From the NCBI GenBank assembly GCA_943787725.1, contig CALSNM010000023.1, positions 1-56,298 on the forward strand: a DNA stretch of 56,298 nucleotides. The letters are read 5' to 3'. The position numbers were made by a program, and so were the translations under genes. The DNA is from an uncultured Flavobacteriales bacterium. GTDB taxonomy: Bacteria > Bacteroidota > Bacteroidia > Flavobacteriales_D > Parvicellaceae. The notes beneath the pieces are model-generated. The model was not told the origin of the DNA, ran no database searches, and saw nothing but the letters and a program-made list of their open reading frames with translations. Below, one piece after another: positions 30,401 through 38,549 of this stretch (its first letter is position 1; the number at the start of each line of letters is the position of its first letter).

Positions 30401-31955
30401 AGTTGATTTCAGCATTACATATAATGATTCTTGTATCCTACCTGCTTCCGTTTCATTTACTAATAATTCTGCTGGAGCCATTAACTATAATTGGATTTTT
30501 GGAGATGGTGGAACAGCTTTTTCTACCGGTCCTACTCATTATTATCAAAATGATGGTCAATACATTGTTCAACTTACCGCAGAGAATAGTTATGGATGTG
30601 TTGACTCTATAAGTGATAATGTAATTATTGATCCAATACCAATAATAAGTTTTACTACATCTCCTCTTTTTGGATGTGTTCCTTTAATAGTTGATTTTAC
30701 CAATACATCACAAAATGGAAATTTTTATAATTGGGATTTTGGTGATGGAAATGTTTCAACATTACCCAATGGATCCAATAATTACACAGATCCAGGTTAT
30801 TATTTAGCTACATTAACAGGAGAAGATTTGAATGGATGTAGCGCTTCCTCTTCAGTAATCATAACGGTATATCCTGAGCCTGTTGCAGCTTTTACTTATG
30901 TTAATTCTGATCCATGTTACCCTCCTGTTTCTGTTGACTTTACAAATACTTCTACAGGCGCTACTAACTATTCATGGGATCTTGATCTCGGACCAGTTGT
31001 TAATCTTACCCATCCCAGTATTGTTTATAGTTTAGCGGGTAATTATAACATTGAATTAATCGCTACAAGTATTCATGGATGTGTTGATACAGCTCAGGCT
31101 AGTATAGGTGTTTATGACACGCCTATTGCTTCTTTTTTCCTAGCTAATGATACAATTTGTTTAAGAGATTCTATTTTGCTGACTTCCCAAAGCTCTTATG
31201 CAGATTCATTGGTGTGGGATTTTGGTAATGGTGATCAGGCTTATGGCAACGACACTTCATACTATTATGAAACCCCAGGATCTTATCCAATAACGTTATA
31301 TGCTTATAATACTATTGGAGGCTGTTCTGATGCCTTAACCCTTAATTCGAATTTTGTTGTATTGCCTTCGCCAACTGCGGATTTCTACTTTGAAGATACC
31401 TATGGTGCAAACCCCTACAGTGGCAGGTTAGAGTTTTTTAATCAATCTACGTTCGCAGATTCGTATCTCTGGGATTATGAAGGTTGGGGTTCCTCAACTG
31501 AAGAAAACCCGATTTATTATTATCAATATCCTGCAGAAGGAACTTATACCTACACTCTTTATGCCTATAATGACAATGGATGTTTAGATAGTGCGGTACA
31601 GGAGTTGACCGTAACCTTTGACAAAGGATTATTTATTCCTAATGCAATGTATCCAAGCCATTCTGTTTTTAAAGTTGCTAATTTTATGCCGCAGGGTATC
31701 GGATTAAAAGAATTTCACATAATGATTTTTGATACATATGGGAATTTTATTTGGGAAAGTAATGAGTTGGATGATGAGGAAGGAATACCCTTAGGATATT
31801 GGGATGGAACTTTAAAAGGAGTTCCATTGAAAGAAGATGTTTATGTATGGAAAGTTACAAAAGCCGTATTTAAAGACAATAGTTTTTGGAAGGGGAAAGA
31901 ATATCCAGAGGAAAATAAGACAACGTATACAGGTACTATTACATTAATTAGGTGA
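21497..31955 (+). CDS. Giant T9SS type-B adhesin with Ig-like and PKD repeats, frameshifted, start uncertain
   Basis: About 3,480 residues. Layout: signal peptide ending FYSQ; N-terminal Ig/PKD-like domains; supra-repeats of about 222 residues built from three Ig-like units (DAGNDTTLCNQPG, GGTWTGSN, TYTDANGC); about eleven PKD-type domains (NWDFGDGN variants) from about 28960; and a C-terminal gliding-associated type-B sorting domain (FIPNAMYPSH, FDTYGNFIWES, YWDGTLKGVPL, VYVWKV). One extra T at about 22318 breaks the frame; repair gives SPDPAIWDYTSNIPF. No ATG precedes the signal peptide in frame. An ATC at 21497 sits where ATG is expected, and GTG at 21524 lies inside the signal. It is probably surface-exposed and acts in adhesion or gliding. 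It overlaps the PorP/SprF gene by 4 bases. Confidence 0.82.
24281..28700 (+). repeat. Six to seven tandem 660/666-bp supra-repeats in the adhesin
   Basis: The marker aatggacttcc recurs at 24921, 25581, 26247, 26913, 27579 and 28239, i.e. spacings of 660, 666, 666, 666 and 660 bases, always in frame. Each unit encodes three related Ig-like domains. The units starting near 25601 and 26267 are almost identical by eye (one difference noticed, ctggtatac versus ctggtgtac), while outer units are mosaics of two sub-types. This suggests gene-conversion-like exchange. Confidence 0.88.
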
Positions 31956-33088
31956 TAAAAAAGATAACATATCTATTTTTGTTGTTACTTCAGTGTAATT
32001 TCATTTGGAGTCAAGACCCTATATTTAGTCAATTTACGTATGACCCTATATATTTGAATCCGGGTTTAGCTGGTATAAACAATAATTATAAATTCTCAGT
32101 GCATGAGCGTATTCAATGGTCAAGAATACCAAGCCAATTTAATACAACAACCGTGGCTTTTGATTCTTGGCAGGATTTCAATAATTTTGGTGTTTCAGCA
32201 CTTTACACGCAAAATAATGAGGGAGAAGGTTCGTTGAAAACTTCAACTTATTCAGTGGGCGGAGCATATAGATTGTTTGATAAAAACCAAAGCCCATTAA
32301 AGTTTCAAATGGGTGCTCAATATCATCATGTAACAAAAAGAATAGATTGGTCAAAATTAGTTTTTAGTGACGAATTGGATCCAATATATGGAGATATTTT
32401 TGCTTCATCTTTCAGTCCTCCAACATGGAATAGGTATAAGTTTAATAACTTTTCGATGGGAGCAGTTATAATTTATAGATTAATTGAAGGTAAAACAAGG
32501 TTTAGAAGGAGAGCACTTAAAATGAGTCTTGATACCGAATTTGGTTTTGCTATTCATCATTTAATTCAGCGAGAGGATGGGTTTATTTATAAAGAGAATT
32601 TATTGCCGATAAAATATACTGGGCACGGTAGTGTTTTATTTGTGAAAAGAAATAAAAGGGGTCCGTCCACTGCTATTAAGAATAAACTAGTATATCAAGA
32701 ACAAGGAGGTATGAAGACCTTGCAATATGGGATAGAAGGAATGATGTACCCTTTTCATTTTGGTGCTTTTTATAGACATCAAGTTTCTTCCATAAATAGT
32801 TTCTTTAATAAAAGGGAGTCCTACGGTTTTATGTTAGGTTATAGAAAAGTAATAGGGTCTAATTTGGCATTCACATTTTCTTACAGTAGGGATTTGACAG
32901 CTTCTAAGCTTAATTACTCTACGAATGGAATTAATGAATTAATTTTAATTATTGAATCCGTTTCAGGAGGATTATTTTCAGGTAAGTTGGCTGAAAAAAG
33001 AAAAGATAGGGCGAAGAATCGACAAATTCCATGTTACGATAAATTTAAAACTAAACCGGGAACGGACACTCCTATGGGAGACTTGTAG
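31952..33088 (+). CDS. PorP/SprF family type IX secretion outer-membrane protein
   Basis: 378 residues with a signal peptide (ends FIWSQ). It shows the family hallmark just after cleavage, DPIFSQFTYDPIYLNPGLAG, followed by an outer-membrane beta-barrel. Family members partner with T9SS type-B cargo such as SprB, and genes for the two commonly sit side by side. The GTG start overlaps the adhesin stop (GTGA), so the two are probably translationally coupled and this protein is dedicated to exporting or anchoring that adhesin. The C-terminal 40 residues are basic and unstructured (KRKDRAKNRQ), longer than a bare barrel end. Confidence 0.9.
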   Translation: MIKKITYLFLLLLQCNFIWSQDPIFSQFTYDPIYLNPGLAGINNNYKFSVHERIQWSRIPSQFNTTTVAFDSWQDFNNFGVSALYTQNNEGEGSLKTSTYSVGGAYRLFDKNQSPLKFQMGAQYHHVTKRIDWSKLVFSDELDPIYGDIFASSFSPPTWNRYKFNNFSMGAVIIYRLIEGKTRFRRRALKMSLDTEFGFAIHHLIQREDGFIYKENLLPIKYTGHGSVLFVKRNKRGPSTAIKNKLVYQEQGGMKTLQYGIEGMMYPFHFGAFYRHQVSSINSFFNKRESYGFMLGYRKVIGSNLAFTFSYSRDLTASKLNYSTNGINELILIIESVSGGLFSGKLAEKRKDRAKNRQIPCYDKFKTKPGTDTPMGDL

Positions 33089-33096
33089 GCAAACAC

Positions 33097-33153
33097 AATA
33101 AAGCCCGATACTTTCGTATCGAGCTTTGCTTTCTTAGTGACCTCGGAAGGATT
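33097..33153. repeat. 57-bp partial copy of the tRNA-Arg 3' end and flank
   Basis: Identical to 33269-33325, 172 bases away. On the minus strand it reads the last 16 or so bases of tRNA-Arg (aatccttccgaggtca), then ctaagaaagc and the hairpin. It is thus a truncated tandem duplicate of the tRNA terminus. The hairpin (about 33099-33126) also lies just after the PorP/SprF stop and may terminate that transcript. Confidence 0.85.
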
Positions 33154-33160
33154 ACTAAAG

Positions 33161-33315
33161 TGATCCTTTTGAACTCCGAATTCCGAAAGCAAAGCTCCAA
33201 TTGCTTTGCAATTGTGGTTTTATTTGTTTGAGTTCTTCACTAGAATAAATTCGGTTCGCCCTAAAACAAATAAAGCCCGATACTTTCGTATCGAGCTTTG
33301 CTTTCTTAGTGACCT
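33161..33315. repeat. 155-bp direct repeat, right copy, overlapping the tRNA-Arg 3' end
   Basis: Matches 21041-21195 with one mismatch. Its right end covers the last six bases of the tRNA gene (33310-33315). Together with the left copy it brackets the adhesin and PorP/SprF genes, with nothing else coding between. Confidence 0.93.
33272..33299 (-). terminator. Terminator hairpin of tRNA-Arg
   Basis: On the minus strand: AAAGCTCGATAC, loop GAAA, GTATCGGGCTTT, then TATTTGTTTT. It starts about ten bases after the tRNA end. The stem is 12 base pairs with one mismatch or wobble. Confidence 0.65.
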
Positions 33316-33383
33316 CGGAAGGATTCAAACCTTCAACCGCCACAGCCGTAATGTGGTATTCTATTCAGTTGAACTACGAGGCC
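33310..33383 (-). tRNA. tRNA-Arg (anticodon ACG)
   Basis: A 74-base cloverleaf on the minus strand. Acceptor GGCCTCG pairs with CGAGGTC, with discriminator A and no encoded CCA. The D arm is GTTC/GAAT. The anticodon stem CCACA/TGTGG encloses loop TTACGGC with anticodon ACG. The T arm is GAAGG, TTTGAAT, CCTTC. A -7-like TATATTTG lies at 33404-33397. Its 3' end is duplicated at 33138 and its 3' flank at 21041. Confidence 0.93.
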
Positions 33384-33396
33384 ATTTTAATTGCTG

Positions 33397-33404
33397 CAAA
33401 TATA
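33397..33404 (-). promoter_or_regulatory. -7 element of the tRNA-Arg promoter
   Basis: Minus-strand TATATTTG, an exact TAnnTTTG match, 13 bases before the tRNA 5' end. No well-spaced TTTG is visible upstream, where the M48 gene ends. Confidence 0.5.
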
Positions 33405-33411
33405 TACAATA

Positions 33412-34188
33412 CTAATCAGTAAATTCTTCAATAATTTGTAAAAATTCTTTTATATCTGCTATTCTTTTCTCATCACTAGGATGAGTACTAAAAATTGCTG
33501 GTGGTTTTTCACCACCCGAAGCAGCCATTTTTTCCCAAAATGTGATTGCAGATTCTGGGTCATAACCAGCTAATTTCATAAACACCAACCCTAGTTTATC
33601 CGACTCAGATTCATGTCCCCTTCCATACTTCAACATACCTAATGTTCCAACTCCCATAAAAACTTGCTGATAGATAGAAACTTGGGTAGTATCAGCTGGT
33701 GCCAACACACTTCCTATTCCAGATAGTACCATCTGCTGACTCATTCTCTCATTTCCATGGCGCGCAATTGCATGTGCAATTTCATGCCCCATAACAACGG
33801 CTAACTCATCATCGGAATCTGCTAAATCTAAAAGCCCCGTATAAACACAAACTTTTCCTCCGGGCATGCACCAAGCATTTATGATTTCTTCATCAACTGT
33901 TTTAAACTCCCATTCAAATCCAACTAAGCGTTTTTCATAGCCTCTATCATTCAAAAAATCTTCTGTAGCTATTTTTATCTTCTCTCCTATTTTTGCAACT
34001 CGCATTGCGCGTGCATCACTTGCAGATAATACTTTTGCAGCAGCTAAAAATTCAGCATATTGAACTTTTGACATTGCAATCAGCTTACTTTCAGGCATCA
34101 AATGTGTCTGTTTTCTATCCGTAATCGGCACTTTGGAGCAAGCTGTAAAAAGCACAATAGCAGTTAATAATAATAAATTAGTTTTCAT
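33412..34188 (-). CDS. M48 family zinc metalloprotease, lipoprotein
   Basis: 258 residues. I start at 34188 because a lipoprotein signal begins there (LFTAC, Cys17); an upstream start would put 27 charged residues in front and run into clpS. The zinc site HEIAH is at 135-139, with the third ligand expected in GHESESDKLG. This matches LoiP/BepA-like M48 peptidases of the cell envelope, which clear misfolded outer-membrane proteins. The closing STHPSDEKRIADIKEF is typical. It follows clpS on the same strand; the link between them is position only. Confidence 0.88.
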   Translation of the reverse strand: MKTNLLLLTAIVLFTACSKVPITDRKQTHLMPESKLIAMSKVQYAEFLAAAKVLSASDARAMRVAKIGEKIKIATEDFLNDRGYEKRLVGFEWEFKTVDEEIINAWCMPGGKVCVYTGLLDLADSDDELAVVMGHEIAHAIARHGNERMSQQMVLSGIGSVLAPADTTQVSIYQQVFMGVGTLGMLKYGRGHESESDKLGLVFMKLAGYDPESAITFWEKMAASGGEKPPAIFSTHPSDEKRIADIKEFLQIIEEFTD

Positions 34189-34261
34189 CCTTACGTATAT
34201 TTTTTGGGAAGATAGTTTAGAAAAAGATTCTTTTGAAATGTTTTTGAGAGTAAGCTTTGTA

Positions 34262-34537
34262 TTATTCAATTACAGCAGACAAACCCTTTTCCAAAAGTGT
34301 TTCGCAAATCGGTTTTAATGTCTCAAATTCCCCTCTCTTGATTTGACACTTACCATTGTTATGAACGATATGCGCGCACTGTTCAGCTTGAATCATTGAA
34401 TGCTCACAGTACTTAGTCAATTGATTAATAACGTGTTCGAAGGTGTTAACATCGTCATTATAAAGAATTAAATCTTTAAGTTCTACAACCTTTTCTTCAA
34501 TTAGTACTTCGTCTTGTGTTTGATTCATCTCTGACAT
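34262..34537 (-). CDS. clpS: ATP-dependent Clp protease adaptor ClpS
   Basis: 91 residues. ClpS delivers N-degron substrates to the ClpAP-type protease in the cytoplasm. The signature LILYNDDVNTFEHVI (residues 28-42) contains the NDD motif that contacts the substrate N-terminus. HIVHNNGKC matches the conserved helix of the N-degron pocket. Typical ClpS length is 90-110 residues. It is transcribed toward the M48 gene with a 73-base gap. Confidence 0.92.
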   Translation of the reverse strand: MSEMNQTQDEVLIEEKVVELKDLILYNDDVNTFEHVINQLTKYCEHSMIQAEQCAHIVHNNGKCQIKRGEFETLKPICETLLEKGLSAVIE

Positions 34538-34594
34538 ATTTCAAATTTATAAAATTATTTGATTAGAAATACACACATCTAAAAAATAGGTTCA

Positions 34595-35161
34595 TTAAAA
34601 TAGTAATTCAATAATTGATTTACCCGTCCATATATAAATACTCACGAGTATAATTTCGCCCAAGAACACTGCCAAAATGAATTTCCAAAATGCCATTTTG
34701 ATCGTACCAGCTACATAACAAATCAAATCGGTTGGAACAGCAGGAAAAAAGGACCACAATAACACAATTGAAAAACCATATTTATCCATCTTCCTACCAA
34801 CACCTTTTATACGCGCTATGTTCTTGTCTTTGAATAACTGTTCCGGTGTTAATAGAGATGCGGCCTTGTAAACCAAGGAAGCTCCAATAACAATACCGAC
34901 CATTGATACAATTAATACAAATACGGGATCTTCTGGATATAGCACCGTACCCATTAGCACAAACAAAGTACTTGGCAAAAAAAACAAAGCTCGTATGCAG
35001 GATAGTGCAATAAACACTAGCAGTATTAAGCTACTATTATCGTGCAACTGCGTTTTTAAACGATCTGCAGTAAAAGAATCTGGATAAATTAAAAACAACA
35101 CTACAGTTATTAATATAAGGACTATCCAAGTCCATCTTAAATATTTTTTAAACCGTTCCAT
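34595..35161 (-). CDS. TVP38/TMEM64 (VTT/DedA-like) membrane protein
   Basis: 188 residues from the ATG at 35161, chosen because a short basic N-terminus (MERFKKYLRW) precedes the first membrane segment. About five hydrophobic segments are visible. The VTT-domain features are FLPSTLFVLMGTVLYP (re-entrant helix region) and WSFFPAVPTDLICYVAG. Family members are inner-membrane proteins linked to lipid or small-molecule transport; the substrate here is unknown. Confidence 0.82.
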   Translation of the reverse strand: MERFKKYLRWTWIVLILITVVLFLIYPDSFTADRLKTQLHDNSSLILLVFIALSCIRALFFLPSTLFVLMGTVLYPEDPVFVLIVSMVGIVIGASLVYKAASLLTPEQLFKDKNIARIKGVGRKMDKYGFSIVLLWSFFPAVPTDLICYVAGTIKMAFWKFILAVFLGEIILVSIYIWTGKSIIELLF

Positions 35162-35190
35162 CGAAAACAATAGTACGATATTTCGCACAA

Positions 35191-35221
35191 AAAAAGCGCA
35201 TGTACTTATAAATGCGCTTTC
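35191..35221 (-). terminator. Terminator after the MuiA-like gene, possibly bidirectional
   Basis: AAAGCGCAT (35193-35201), ten-base loop, ATGCGCTTT (35212-35220). A T run follows on the minus strand, so it ends the gene that stops at 35237. Confidence 0.75.
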
Positions 35222-35236
35222 TAGATTTGTTTTATC

Positions 35237-36946
35237 CTAATTTAAAGCTAGCGTTTTATCTTTATCATACCTTAACATATAGGAAAATTCATACTTCAAT
35301 GTTTCTTTTGCATCAAGGTTTATATTCCAAAGTAATTTTCCTGTTTTTTTGTTGTAATCAGCTAATCCTTTCTCCAGTAACTCTACTTTAATATCTTCAA
35401 TAGTAGAAACTGGTGTCTGATCTTCAACGATTATAGAAACATTAGTTGACTTATAGTTTTTGAGCGCCAATTGATACGTAACTGTTTTCTCTTTTTGACC
35501 TGTTAACTTTTTTACTTTTTCTTCATCTTGCGTTTTCTTTCTTGTCAAATAGATACCTCTGTCTCTTCCTAATGCCAATTCTAAAGTATCACTCATAACC
35601 GCAGGGTTTATTCTAGTTTGACCAACATACGTGCCATCGTAATAGATATTAGCTATAGCCGGAAGTAAATTTAAATCTTCCCAACCACTTAATTTTGCCA
35701 TTAAAAAAGCGTCTTTATCTAATTTAGGTACGATATGATATTGAAATGAAGCATCAATTTCCTCTGAAGTAACTGCCATTAAATGGGTCTGCCCATCTGA
35801 TTTAATGGATTGAGGTATCTTTAATTCAAATTCTACCATTGCCATGTTATTATTCATTTGGGTAAAGTTTGACATGTGAGCAGCTTCTTCCAATTCATCC
35901 CATTGAAAATCCGCACCAGATGCTATATTGTCCGCACTAATTGAAAGCGCTGCTGGGGCCATTGCGTTCTCTTTCGCCATCTTGCTTTTAGCGTCTTTAT
36001 TGTAATACCCTTTTGATTGCACAATAGGTTGAAAATATCTTAAATACCAGGTAGCTAAAGTGGGCTTAATATTGCTTCGATTAGGATTTATTGTTGACAA
36101 AGTCATATCCACATTATTCCAGTCGATACCAGTGTTTTGATAAACATTCGCCTTATAAGTTAGCTTTACAGGAGAATCAACATCATCTGCCCGTAAATCG
36201 TAAGAAGGAGACCACCCAGCACTTGAAACTATATAACTAAATTCAAGTGTCCCGTAGGTTTCAACATCTGAGGAAAGCGTTACGATAATTTGCTGAACAG
36301 GTAATTGTCGCTTAGGAACATTTCCTGCGTTATAATTGTAATTTTTTAGTTCATTTAACCGTGCTTTCATTTTAGCCAGCCGCGGTTTGTCAGTATTTAA
36401 CTTCTTATCAATTTTAAAAATTAATTTATTTAACTCTAATAATTTTACACGCATGTAATCCATAGCATCTATCAAAGCTGCTATCGAATCATTTACGTTT
36501 TGACCTTTGATAACTCCACTTGTCAACAACATGTTTTTCTCCGATTTATAACCGTCAACTTCAATTTTTAATTCTTTCGCGAGCCAATTTAAATCACTTA
36601 TGGAATCTTCCAACCTCATTATCTCTTTTTTGATTTTCACTGGTATGCTGCTCGGCACATATGCTTTAGGAACAGGATGAAAGATATTTGAACTTACATC
36701 CAAAATGATAAAATCGCCTTTACCTTTTACTTGAATACTGTTTTTATCAAATTGCTGAGTCATTCCTTCAAAAATAATTTTCGTTATACCCTTGTCTAAT
36801 TTAAACTTCCCTTTTCTTTGAACTTGCGCTCCCTGAAGAAAGACAGTTACATTATTAATTTTAGAACTTACTTTTTTTTCAACTTCAGCCATTGCTGAAG
36901 ATCCAATAAGGATTATGATAATTATGGTGCTTGTTATCTTTTTCAT
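35237..36946 (-). CDS. Secreted MuiA-like protein (DUF4140/DUF4139 domains)
   Basis: 569 residues with a signal peptide (ends SAMAE). The N-terminal DUF4140-like domain (VTVFLQGAQVQRKGKF) is followed by a coiled-coil region (about 120-205) and a C-terminal DUF4139-like domain (SYIVSSAGWSPSYDLRA, YKANVYQNTGIDW, LALGRDRGIYLTR, TVTYQLALKNYKS). This matches the family annotated as mucoidy inhibitor MuiA, whose biochemical role is unknown. It is monocistronic and flanked by a terminator. Confidence 0.85.
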   Translation of the reverse strand: MKKITSTIIIIILIGSSAMAEVEKKVSSKINNVTVFLQGAQVQRKGKFKLDKGITKIIFEGMTQQFDKNSIQVKGKGDFIILDVSSNIFHPVPKAYVPSSIPVKIKKEIMRLEDSISDLNWLAKELKIEVDGYKSEKNMLLTSGVIKGQNVNDSIAALIDAMDYMRVKLLELNKLIFKIDKKLNTDKPRLAKMKARLNELKNYNYNAGNVPKRQLPVQQIIVTLSSDVETYGTLEFSYIVSSAGWSPSYDLRADDVDSPVKLTYKANVYQNTGIDWNNVDMTLSTINPNRSNIKPTLATWYLRYFQPIVQSKGYYNKDAKSKMAKENAMAPAALSISADNIASGADFQWDELEEAAHMSNFTQMNNNMAMVEFELKIPQSIKSDGQTHLMAVTSEEIDASFQYHIVPKLDKDAFLMAKLSGWEDLNLLPAIANIYYDGTYVGQTRINPAVMSDTLELALGRDRGIYLTRKKTQDEEKVKKLTGQKEKTVTYQLALKNYKSTNVSIIVEDQTPVSTIEDIKVELLEKGLADYNKKTGKLLWNINLDAKETLKYEFSYMLRYDKDKTLALN

Positions 36947-37078
36947 GGTTCTATTTTTTTATTAATTATGGCTATCCGTACATCACCGTTTTTAAAAAGT
37001 TCATTCACCTCGAAAATATATTTTATTATATGTCGTTATTGCCTTATTTCACTACATTTACGCCCAGAATATAAAACA

Positions 37079-37879
37079 ATGAAAAATCTAATTACGCTCA
37101 CTTTTTTAATAATCTCTACAAGTATTTTAGCGCAAAACACTATTCTATTTGAAGATTTTAATGATGGCTTTCCCGCAGGATGGCAAACAATTGATGGAGA
37201 TGGTCTTGCCCCCTATAACGACCCTGCGGTAAATTTCATTTCGGATTCGTGGGTGATGCATGAGGATTATGACACTTTGGGCATAAACGATTCCATTTTA
37301 ATCAGTAATTCCTGGTTTGAAACTGCTGGTACCGCCGATAATTACATAGTTTTACCTGCATTAACATTGGGTGCTTTTGGAAATTATATCTCATTTGATT
37401 GCAAGTCAAAAGATCAAACATACCCTGATGATTATGAGATTTTATTCTCCTATTCTAATCTAAACTCGTTTACAAGTAACCCCGTTATTTTTGATTCCGT
37501 TGGACCTTCATATTGGGCAAATTACACTATTTCATTAGACAGCGTAGGAATTACAGGTCAAACGGTTTACTTGGCTTTTAGACACAATGCCTATGACCAG
37601 TTTATTTTAGAAATTGACAATGTAAAAGTCTTTACAGAAAGTCCAATGGAAATTGCAACTGAAGAGTCCAACAAGATTTCGTTTTATCCAAACCCGGCTA
37701 AAGAGTCTATAACGGTTAAAGGTCTCTCGGAAAATACTTCTTATTCGATAACAGATATTAATGGAAAGTTGATTCAAAACGGAAACACTTTTAACAATAT
37801 CAATCTAGAGAACTTGAATAGAGGGTTCTACTTTATTGCAATTGGAAAGAATATAGCACAAAAGTTGATTGTAGAATAA
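37079..37879 (+). CDS. Secreted cleaved-adhesin-domain protein with T9SS sorting domain
   Basis: 266 residues. I start at 37079, where a signal peptide begins (ends ILAQ). The body is a jelly roll of the choice-of-anchor J / cleaved adhesin type (FEDFNDGFPAGWQTIDGDG, SDSWVMHEDYD, ADNYIVLPALTL, VYLAFRHNAYDQFILEIDNVKV). The C-terminus is a T9SS type-A sorting domain (FYPNPAKESI, LNRGFYFIAI). It is probably a surface or secreted binding protein; the ligand is unknown. The ABC ATPase follows after 16 bases, which may be chance. Confidence 0.82.
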   Translation: MKNLITLTFLIISTSILAQNTILFEDFNDGFPAGWQTIDGDGLAPYNDPAVNFISDSWVMHEDYDTLGINDSILISNSWFETAGTADNYIVLPALTLGAFGNYISFDCKSKDQTYPDDYEILFSYSNLNSFTSNPVIFDSVGPSYWANYTISLDSVGITGQTVYLAFRHNAYDQFILEIDNVKVFTESPMEIATEESNKISFYPNPAKESITVKGLSENTSYSITDINGKLIQNGNTFNNINLENLNRGFYFIAIGKNIAQKLIVE

Positions 37880-37895
37880 TGTCTAATCTACTTCT

Positions 37896-38537
37896 TTGAA
37901 AGTAACATTACAAAATATTGTCCCCTACCCATTGAAAGATGAATCTTTCTCTAATGAAAGTATTTGGGCAAAGGAATTTATATTAGAATCCAATCATTCC
38001 TATCTAATATCATCCGACTCAGGAAAAGGTAAAAGCACCTTACTTTCCTATATATACGGGCTTAGGTCTGATTATTCTGGATCAATAAGCATTGATCAAG
38101 AAAAGCAAAAAAATATTTCTATAGATAGTTGGTCAAAATTACGAACCCATAAATTATCCTATCTAATACAGGACTTAAGGCTATTTAATCATCTTTCAGT
38201 TTGGGATAATTTAATTTTAAAAAATAATTTAACCAATCATAAAACAACTTCTGAAATTGAAAACATGCTTGAACAATTTGGTTTATTATATAAGAAAAAT
38301 CAATTGGCGGGGAAACTCTCTTTAGGTCAGCAGCAGCGAGTAGCGCTTATTCGCTGTTTCCTTCAACCATTCGAATTCTTATTGCTAGACGAACCTTTTA
38401 GCAATATCGATGACACCAATATTCAAATAGCCAAAAAACTGATTAACGAAGAGTGTAAGGCTAATAATGGTGGGTTTATTCTAGCTACACTAGGTCATGA
38501 TTATGAATTTGAAAATGCAACTACTGTCTATTTATAG
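37896..38537 (+). CDS. ABC transporter ATP-binding protein with a degenerate P-loop
   Basis: 213 residues, the length of LolD/FtsE-type ATPases. The start is a TTG; the ATG at 37879 is out of frame and stops at once. The Walker A reads SDSGKGKS (40-47), where the first invariant Gly is Ser. The signature LSLGQ is at 141-145, Walker B FLLLDEP at 161-167 and the H-loop His at 201, all otherwise intact. The next gene is an FtsX-like permease, so the pair is probably a lipoprotein or macrolide-type exporter, or a mechanotransmitting complex. The substrate is unknown. Confidence 0.82.
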   Translation: MKVTLQNIVPYPLKDESFSNESIWAKEFILESNHSYLISSDSGKGKSTLLSYIYGLRSDYSGSISIDQEKQKNISIDSWSKLRTHKLSYLIQDLRLFNHLSVWDNLILKNNLTNHKTTSEIENMLEQFGLLYKKNQLAGKLSLGQQQRVALIRCFLQPFEFLLLDEPFSNIDDTNIQIAKKLINEECKANNGGFILATLGHDYEFENATTVYL

Positions 38538-38549
38538 GAAAGACCAATT

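Noticed and set aside
21041..33315. Prophage or integrative element bounded by att sites
   Set aside because: No integrase, phage structural, conjugation or toxin-antitoxin gene lies between the repeats; only the adhesin and PorP/SprF genes do. I keep the repeats but not the mobile-element call.
33206..33415. Plus-strand open frame over the right repeat and tRNA-Arg
   Set aside because: It crosses a complete tRNA cloverleaf on the other strand, so it is not a gene.
34189..34269. Longer start for the M48 protease at 34269
   Set aside because: It would place 27 mostly charged residues before a perfect lipoprotein signal and overlap clpS.
36968..37078. N-terminal extension of the cleaved-adhesin gene to 36968
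   Set aside because: The extension is not signal-like, and a clean signal peptide starts at 37079.
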